A stretch of DNA of 35,793 nt from an uncultured Clostridia bacterium (GTDB lineage: Bacteria; Bacillota; Clostridia; Christensenellales; Aristaeellaceae), in NCBI GenBank assembly GCA_937906775.1, contig CALCUD010000102.1:1-35793 (forward strand). The letters run 5' to 3'. The notes under the pieces were generated by a model, which worked only from the letters and a program-made list of their open reading frames with translations, was not told where the DNA came from and did not search any database. Positions within the stretch are counted from its first letter, which is position 1, and each line of letters begins with the position of its first letter. The position numbers and the translations under genes were made by a program. Positions 32,617 to 35,793 of the stretch are shown piece by piece.

Positions 32617-32859
32617 TTATTCCCTCCTTAAAATAATACTCGGATCCTCCGGCACGGGATCGTAGCCCCCCTTGCTGAAAGGGTTGCAGCGAAGCACCCG
32701 CCACAGGGCCATTCTTCCGCCTTTCCACGCGCCGTAACGCTCCACGGCGGTCACGGCATACTGGGAACAGCAGGGGATATAGCGGCAGGTGGGGTGCTTT
32801 TTGCGTGGGCTCAGTTCCCGACGGTAAAAGCGGATCAGGATAAGAAAGAGACGTTTCAT
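32617..32859 (-). CDS. yidD: Membrane protein insertion efficiency factor YidD
   Basis: An 80-residue YidD with the family signature RFYRRELSPRKKHPTCRYIP followed by CCSQYAVTAVERYGAWKGG and RVLRCNPFSKGGYDPVP. It assists YidC-dependent insertion. The conserved three cysteines are present. The ATG overlaps the rnpA stop by 4 bases (ATGA); a longer reading upstream is antisense-like noise within rnpA and is not used. Confidence 0.95.
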   Translation of the reverse strand: MKRLFLILIRFYRRELSPRKKHPTCRYIPCCSQYAVTAVERYGAWKGGRMALWRVLRCNPFSKGGYDPVPEDPSIILRRE

Positions 32860-33200
32860 TCGGCGCGATTCCCTTCCCGGAAAGCGTCCTGTTTCTTCAG
32901 CAGATACAGAACATCCCTCTGCAGGCTCCGGAAGGTGGCCTTTTCGGCTGACGGTCTGGCAACAATGACGTACAGGTCGTTTTTCACATCCCCCAGATAG
33001 GGCCGGAAGCATTCGCGCAGGCGGCGCTTGATCCTGTTGCGGGTCACAGCGTTGCCCACTTTCTTGCTGACGGAAAAACCGACCTTCAGCTCCTTGCTTT
33101 TTGCCCGGAGCATGACCAGATCGTGACAGGCGACAGAATGTCCACGGCGGTAGACATATTGGAACGCCCTGTTTTTTTGCAGCCGGTATTGTCTTTCCAT
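32856..33200 (-). CDS. rnpA: Ribonuclease P protein component
   Basis: A 114-residue basic protein subunit of RNase P, which matures the 5' ends of tRNAs with the rnpB RNA. The family motif NRIKRRLRE (about 55-63) and the opening MERQYRLQKNRAFQYVYRRG are clear. The ATG follows GGAAGGATGAAGAC. A terminator-like hairpin lies between it and rpmH, so it is probably expressed less than L34. Confidence 0.95.
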   Translation of the reverse strand: MERQYRLQKNRAFQYVYRRGHSVACHDLVMLRAKSKELKVGFSVSKKVGNAVTRNRIKRRLRECFRPYLGDVKNDLYVIVARPSAEKATFRSLQRDVLYLLKKQDAFREGNRAE

Positions 33201-33241
33201 GTCTTCATCCTTCCGCTTTTCCGAAGCGGTCCGTTTATGGG

Positions 33242-33268
33242 AAAAGCCCGCCCATGCAATGGGCGGGC
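33242..33268 (-). terminator. Attenuator-like hairpin between rpmH and rnpA
   Basis: A perfect 10-bp stem (GCCCGCCCAT 33246-33255 with ATGGGCGGGC 33259-33268, 3-base loop) is followed on the minus strand by TTTTCCC. It lies inside the operon, 40 bases past the rpmH stop, and would lower transcription into rnpA and downstream genes. Confidence 0.8.
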
Positions 33269-33308
33269 CTCATCCACAGGTTTGTCAGTCGGCTCGGAGT
33301 ACGGTGAA

Positions 33309-33443
33309 TTACACCGTCAGCTCCTTGCGGCCGCGACGGCGGCGGGCAGCCAATACACGGCGGCCGTTCTTGGTGGACATGCGGGCACGGAATCCGTGGA
33401 CCTTGCTGCGCTGACGCTTTTTGGGCTGGTACGTACGGAACAT
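33309..33443 (-). CDS. rpmH: 50S ribosomal protein L34
   Basis: A 44-residue very basic protein, MFRTYQPKKRQRSKVHGFRA at the start and RRGRKELTV at the end, the classic L34 sequence. It is too short for ordinary gene-length cut-offs. The ATG at 33443 follows AAGGAG by 8 bases. It is the first gene of the rpmH-rnpA-yidD-yidC-jag-serS operon, with a strong promoter about 90 bases upstream. Confidence 0.97.
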   Translation of the reverse strand: MFRTYQPKKRQRSKVHGFRARMSTKNGRRVLAARRRRGRKELTV

Positions 33444-33535
33444 GATCAACACTCCTTACAGACACAATAGTGTGACGGTGATAACTGCTCCAAGCGGGGA
33501 CAGTTATCCCCTGATCGCTACAAAACAGCCTTTAT

Positions 33536-33564
33536 AGTATAAAAGCGGTTTATCAGTTTGTCAA
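33536..33564 (-). promoter_or_regulatory. Strong sigma-A promoter of the rpmH operon
   Basis: On the minus strand, consensus TTGACA (33559-33564), 17-base spacer, TATACT (33536-33541). The metK stop codon TGA (33561-33563) is embedded in the -35 box. The leader holds a GGGGATAACTGTCCCC inverted repeat near 33496-33511. Confidence 0.88.
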
Positions 33565-34751
33565 TAACTATTTCCAGGTTTTTGGACCGCTGTTTTCAGC
33601 TTTTCCGTACGGTCCCGCCGCTCCCACGGCAGAGAAAGATCGCTCCGTCCGAAATGGCCGTAAGCCGCGGTCTGCCGGTAGATCGGCCTTCTCAGATTCA
33701 GATCCCGTATGATCGCGCCGGGGCGGAAGTCGAAAACCTCCCGGACGGCCTCGCTGAGTCTGTCATCCGGGATTTTTCCCGTTCCGAAAGTATCAATCAG
33801 CACACTGACGGGTTCCGCGACTCCGATCGCGTAAGCCAGCTGGATCTGACACCGGTCAGCCAGCCCTGCGGCAACGACGTTGACAGCGGCATAGCGGGCT
33901 GCATAGGCCGCGCTGCGATCCACTTTGGTAGGATCCTTCCCCGAGAATGCGCCGCCGCCGTGCGGCGCGTATCCTCCGTAAGTATCCACAATGATCTTGC
34001 GACCGGTCAGACCCGTATCGCCGGCAGGGCCGCCGATCACAAACCGGCCGGTCGGGTTGATCAGAAAACGGGTCTTTTCCGTGACCAGCTGCTGCGGCAG
34101 AACAGGCATGATCACCTTTTCCAGAATCTCATCATGAATCGTCTGCCATTCCGTTTCGGGCGCGTGTTGCGTGGAAAGGACCACCGTATCGATCGCCGCG
34201 GGGCAGTTTCCGTCATATTCCACAGTCACCTGCGTCTTCCCGTCAGGCCGGAGCCATGGCAAAGTTCCGTCTTTCCGGACCTCCGTCAGTTTTCTTGCCA
34301 GCCGGTGGCTCAGCGCGATAGGCATGGGCAGCAGTTCCGGCGTTTCGTTGCAGGCATAACCGAACATCATTCCCTGATCCCCCGCGCCGGTTTCCGTCCC
34401 GGATCCCGCGTCACGGGTTTCCAGCGCGTTGTCCACCCCCTGCGCGATATCGGGACTCTGCGCATGAACCGCCGTCATCACGGCGCATGTATTCCCGTCG
34501 AAGTATTTTTCCGAGGAATCGTAGCCGATCTCCAGCGCCACATTGCGCGCGATCCCGGGAATATCGACCCGCGCCGTCGTTGTGATTTCACCCATCACGG
34601 TGATGGATCCTGTTGTGGCGAAAGTTTCGCAGGCCACGCGGGCCATCGGATCCTGCGCCAGGATCGCGTCCAGCACCGCGTCGCTGATCTGGTCGCAAAG
34701 CTTATCCGGGTGTCCTTCGGTTACGGATTCGGAAGTAAAGAGTTTTCGCAT
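33561..34751 (-). CDS. metK: S-adenosylmethionine synthetase
   Basis: A 396-residue enzyme making SAM from methionine and ATP. Motifs include TSESVTEGHPDKLCDQISDA with the ATP/metal-binding His-Pro-Asp-Lys, GAGDQGMMFGYA, and GGGAFSGKDPTKVDRSAAYA near residue 270, where the glycine-rich loop and catalytic lysine lie. The length is typical. The start follows AGGAGGAAAA. It is controlled by a SAM-I riboswitch and terminator in its leader, so the product represses its own synthesis. Its last codons overlap the rpmH promoter. Confidence 0.97.
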   Translation of the reverse strand: MRKLFTSESVTEGHPDKLCDQISDAVLDAILAQDPMARVACETFATTGSITVMGEITTTARVDIPGIARNVALEIGYDSSEKYFDGNTCAVMTAVHAQSPDIAQGVDNALETRDAGSGTETGAGDQGMMFGYACNETPELLPMPIALSHRLARKLTEVRKDGTLPWLRPDGKTQVTVEYDGNCPAAIDTVVLSTQHAPETEWQTIHDEILEKVIMPVLPQQLVTEKTRFLINPTGRFVIGGPAGDTGLTGRKIIVDTYGGYAPHGGGAFSGKDPTKVDRSAAYAARYAAVNVVAAGLADRCQIQLAYAIGVAEPVSVLIDTFGTGKIPDDRLSEAVREVFDFRPGAIIRDLNLRRPIYRQTAAYGHFGRSDLSLPWERRDRTEKLKTAVQKPGNSY

Positions 34752-34774
34752 TTTTCCTCCTGTCAGAAAAGAAA

Positions 34775-34805
34775 TCCGCTCTGTTCACACACAGAACAGA
34801 GCGGA
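34775..34805 (-). terminator. Riboswitch-controlled terminator before metK
   Basis: A 12-bp stem (34775-34786 with 34794-34805, 7-base loop) is followed on the minus strand by TTTCTTTTC. It lies 19 bases after the aptamer and 23 bases before the metK start, the expected expression platform of an S-box leader. Confidence 0.88.
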
Positions 34806-34823
34806 ATCAATCCTTTGGATCGT

Positions 34824-34940
34824 CCTTATCTGTCAGCGCTCCCGCCAGGGGTGTGTCGCGCTGTGGGATTTGGCACCTTGCTCCCCTGAGCCGGTTGCCG
34901 TGACGTCATCGGGCCCGTCCCTCGGTCACTCGTGATAAGG
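34824..34940 (-). promoter_or_regulatory. SAM-I (S-box) riboswitch aptamer
   Basis: On the minus strand the element opens with CCTTATCACGAG and closes with GATAAGG, forming P1. Between them are the conserved GAGGGACGGGCCCGATGA, CACGGCAACCGG and AAGGTGCCAAATCCC blocks of the S-box. Binding of SAM stabilises the aptamer and favours the downstream terminator, shutting off metK. Confidence 0.96.
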
Positions 34941-34956
34941 TATTCAGTTCGGGGAT

Positions 34957-34985
34957 ACGATACCCGGATTACGGGTGTTTGTCAA
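34957..34985 (-). promoter_or_regulatory. Promoter of the metK riboswitch transcript
   Basis: On the minus strand, TTGACA (34980-34985), 17-base spacer, TATCGT (34957-34962). It starts 5 bases past the pduL stop and no terminator separates the two, so the riboswitch would also stop read-through from pduL. Confidence 0.75.
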
Positions 34986-34989
34986 GGGA

Positions 34990-35562
34990 TTATTTGATCA
35001 GATCGCCCATGGTTCCGGGAGCGGCGCAGGCGGCGTTGCTCTCGTCGGTGTCGATGTGCATCGCCAGAGCGAAGTTATCGTTCACGCGGACCACGACATC
35101 GTCAAAGGTCAGGGCACGGCCGTCGGTCGCGACCTTGACGGAAACAATATCCTTGTCTTTCACGCCGTATTCAGCCGCGTCGGCAGGCGTCATATGAATA
35201 TGACGTTTGGCAGCGATGACGCCCTGTTCCACGGTCACTTCACCGCAGGGACCGACCAGCTTGCAGGCGCCGGATCCTTCGATATCGCCGGATTCGCGGA
35301 TCGGAGCAGTCACGCCGATGGAGCGCGCGTCGGTCAGGCTCAGTTCGATCTGGGTCGCCTTGCGGACAGGACCCAGGATGCTCACATTGTTCAGCGTCTT
35401 CTTGGCGCCGACAACATCCACCCGTTCTTCGCTGGCGAACTGACCGGGCTGGGACAGCCATTTCTTCACATGGAGCTCATAGCCGGCGCCGAACAGGGTC
35501 TCCAGATCCTGCTGGGTCACATGGACGTGGCGGGCGGACGTTTCAACAATAAACTGTTTCAT
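34990..35562 (-). CDS. pduL: Phosphotransacylase, PduL family (phosphate propanoyl/acetyltransferase)
   Basis: A 190-residue enzyme that interconverts acyl-CoA and acyl-phosphate. The two zinc-binding histidine motifs SARHVHV (9-15) and KRHIHMTP are present, as is the C-terminal MHIDTDESNAA. It lacks the N-terminal encapsulation peptide of microcompartment PduL, and no shell genes are nearby. It therefore probably acts in the cytosol as a Pta substitute in acetate production. ATG 35562 follows AAAGAAGGA by 7 bases, and the gene starts 38 bases after the mscL stop, so they may be co-transcribed. No acetate kinase gene is in the window. Confidence 0.93.
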   Translation of the reverse strand: MKQFIVETSARHVHVTQQDLETLFGAGYELHVKKWLSQPGQFASEERVDVVGAKKTLNNVSILGPVRKATQIELSLTDARSIGVTAPIRESGDIEGSGACKLVGPCGEVTVEQGVIAAKRHIHMTPADAAEYGVKDKDIVSVKVATDGRALTFDDVVVRVNDNFALAMHIDTDESNAACAAPGTMGDLIK

Positions 35563-35600
35563 TGCGTGATCCTTCTTTCAGAAAAATTGTCAGGTGATCC

Positions 35601-35793
35601 TCAGTCTTTCAGCTCGCTGGTGCAGTGCGGGCAGCGGGTGGCGTTCTCGTGAATCTCGCTGAAGCAGAACGGGCAGAGACGCGGCGCCTTGGCAGGCTCG
35701 GCGGGTGCGGGCTCTTCTTTCTTCTCGGTCAGCTTCTTCGCGGCTTTGATCGTCTTGACGACCGCAAACAGCACGGCGGCAACGATGACGAAG
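35601..35793 (-). CDS. mscL: Large-conductance mechanosensitive channel MscL, 3' end only, with zinc ribbon
   Basis: The window holds the last 63 codons. They encode the second TM helix end (FVIVAAVLFAVVKTIKAAKK), a charged Pro/Ala/Glu linker, then CPFCFSEIHENATRCPHC and a TSELKD C-terminus. This four-cysteine zinc-ribbon tail is a known variant of MscL in Clostridia. The gene's start and first TM helix lie beyond the window edge. MscL releases solutes on osmotic downshock. Confidence 0.85.
   Translation of the reverse strand, partial: FVIVAAVLFAVVKTIKAAKKLTEKKEEPAPAEPAKAPRLCPFCFSEIHENATRCPHCTSELKD

Noticed and set aside
33271..33279. TCATCCACA, one mismatch from a DnaA box, beside rpmH
   Set aside because: Single copy with only one further poor match (TTATCCCCT near 33505); an origin would need a cluster and an AT-rich unwinding region.

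Overview
The window looks like chromosome of a Gram-positive-lineage anaerobe (Bacillota, most likely a gut or rumen Clostridia-type organism; the exact clade is inference). The grounds are a CtsR-type heat-shock operator before clpB, a SAM-I riboswitch before metK, the rpmH-rnpA-yidD-yidC-jag block, an MscL with a C-terminal zinc ribbon, strong AGGAGG-like ribosome binding sites, and secreted plant-polysaccharide enzymes with sugar ABC transport. Nearly all sequence is coding; no gene-free stretch exceeds about 260 bases. I saw no tRNA, rRNA, CRISPR array, insertion sequence or phage gene.

Region 1 (1-12520) is a carbohydrate and peptide acquisition region. On the minus strand are an orphan oligopeptide-binding protein and a secreted GH13 alpha-amylase. 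Diverging from the amylase is a plus-strand trio: two unrecognised small membrane-anchored proteins and a multidomain GH53 endo-beta-1,4-galactanase. A second plus-strand operon follows: an abundant-type sugar-binding protein with an extra C-terminal carbohydrate-binding-like domain, an intercistronic hairpin, MalF-like and MalG-like permeases, and an MsmX-type ATPase. Together they would cut galactan and/or starch outside the cell and import the oligosaccharides. A perfect cre-type operator and a helically phased direct repeat lie upstream of the transporter promoter.

Region 2 (12595-19931, minus) is envelope-related: class A PBP, endonuclease IV, L,D-transpeptidase and CvpA in one probable operon, preceded by a secreted WG-repeat protein with a degenerate zinc ribbon. 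Region 3 (20095-26257, minus) holds clpB with a CtsR box, then a probable operon of an unknown membrane protein, RsuA, an RsmC-like methyltransferase and an MFS transporter. Region 4 has a plus-strand DUF3737 beta-helix protein and a minus-strand aconitase.

Region 5 (29390-35793, minus) is the conserved rpmH-rnpA-yidD-yidC-jag block extended by serS, with metK (SAM-I riboswitch), pduL and the 3' end of mscL upstream. The usual origin-region neighbours dnaA and mnmE/mnmG are absent, so this block appears to have moved away from the replication origin.

The least explained parts are the two unknown proteins before the galactanase, the carbohydrate-binding-like tail on the sugar-binding protein, the lack of a lipobox on both solute-binding proteins, and two divergent promoter pairs that appear to share a single -35 element.
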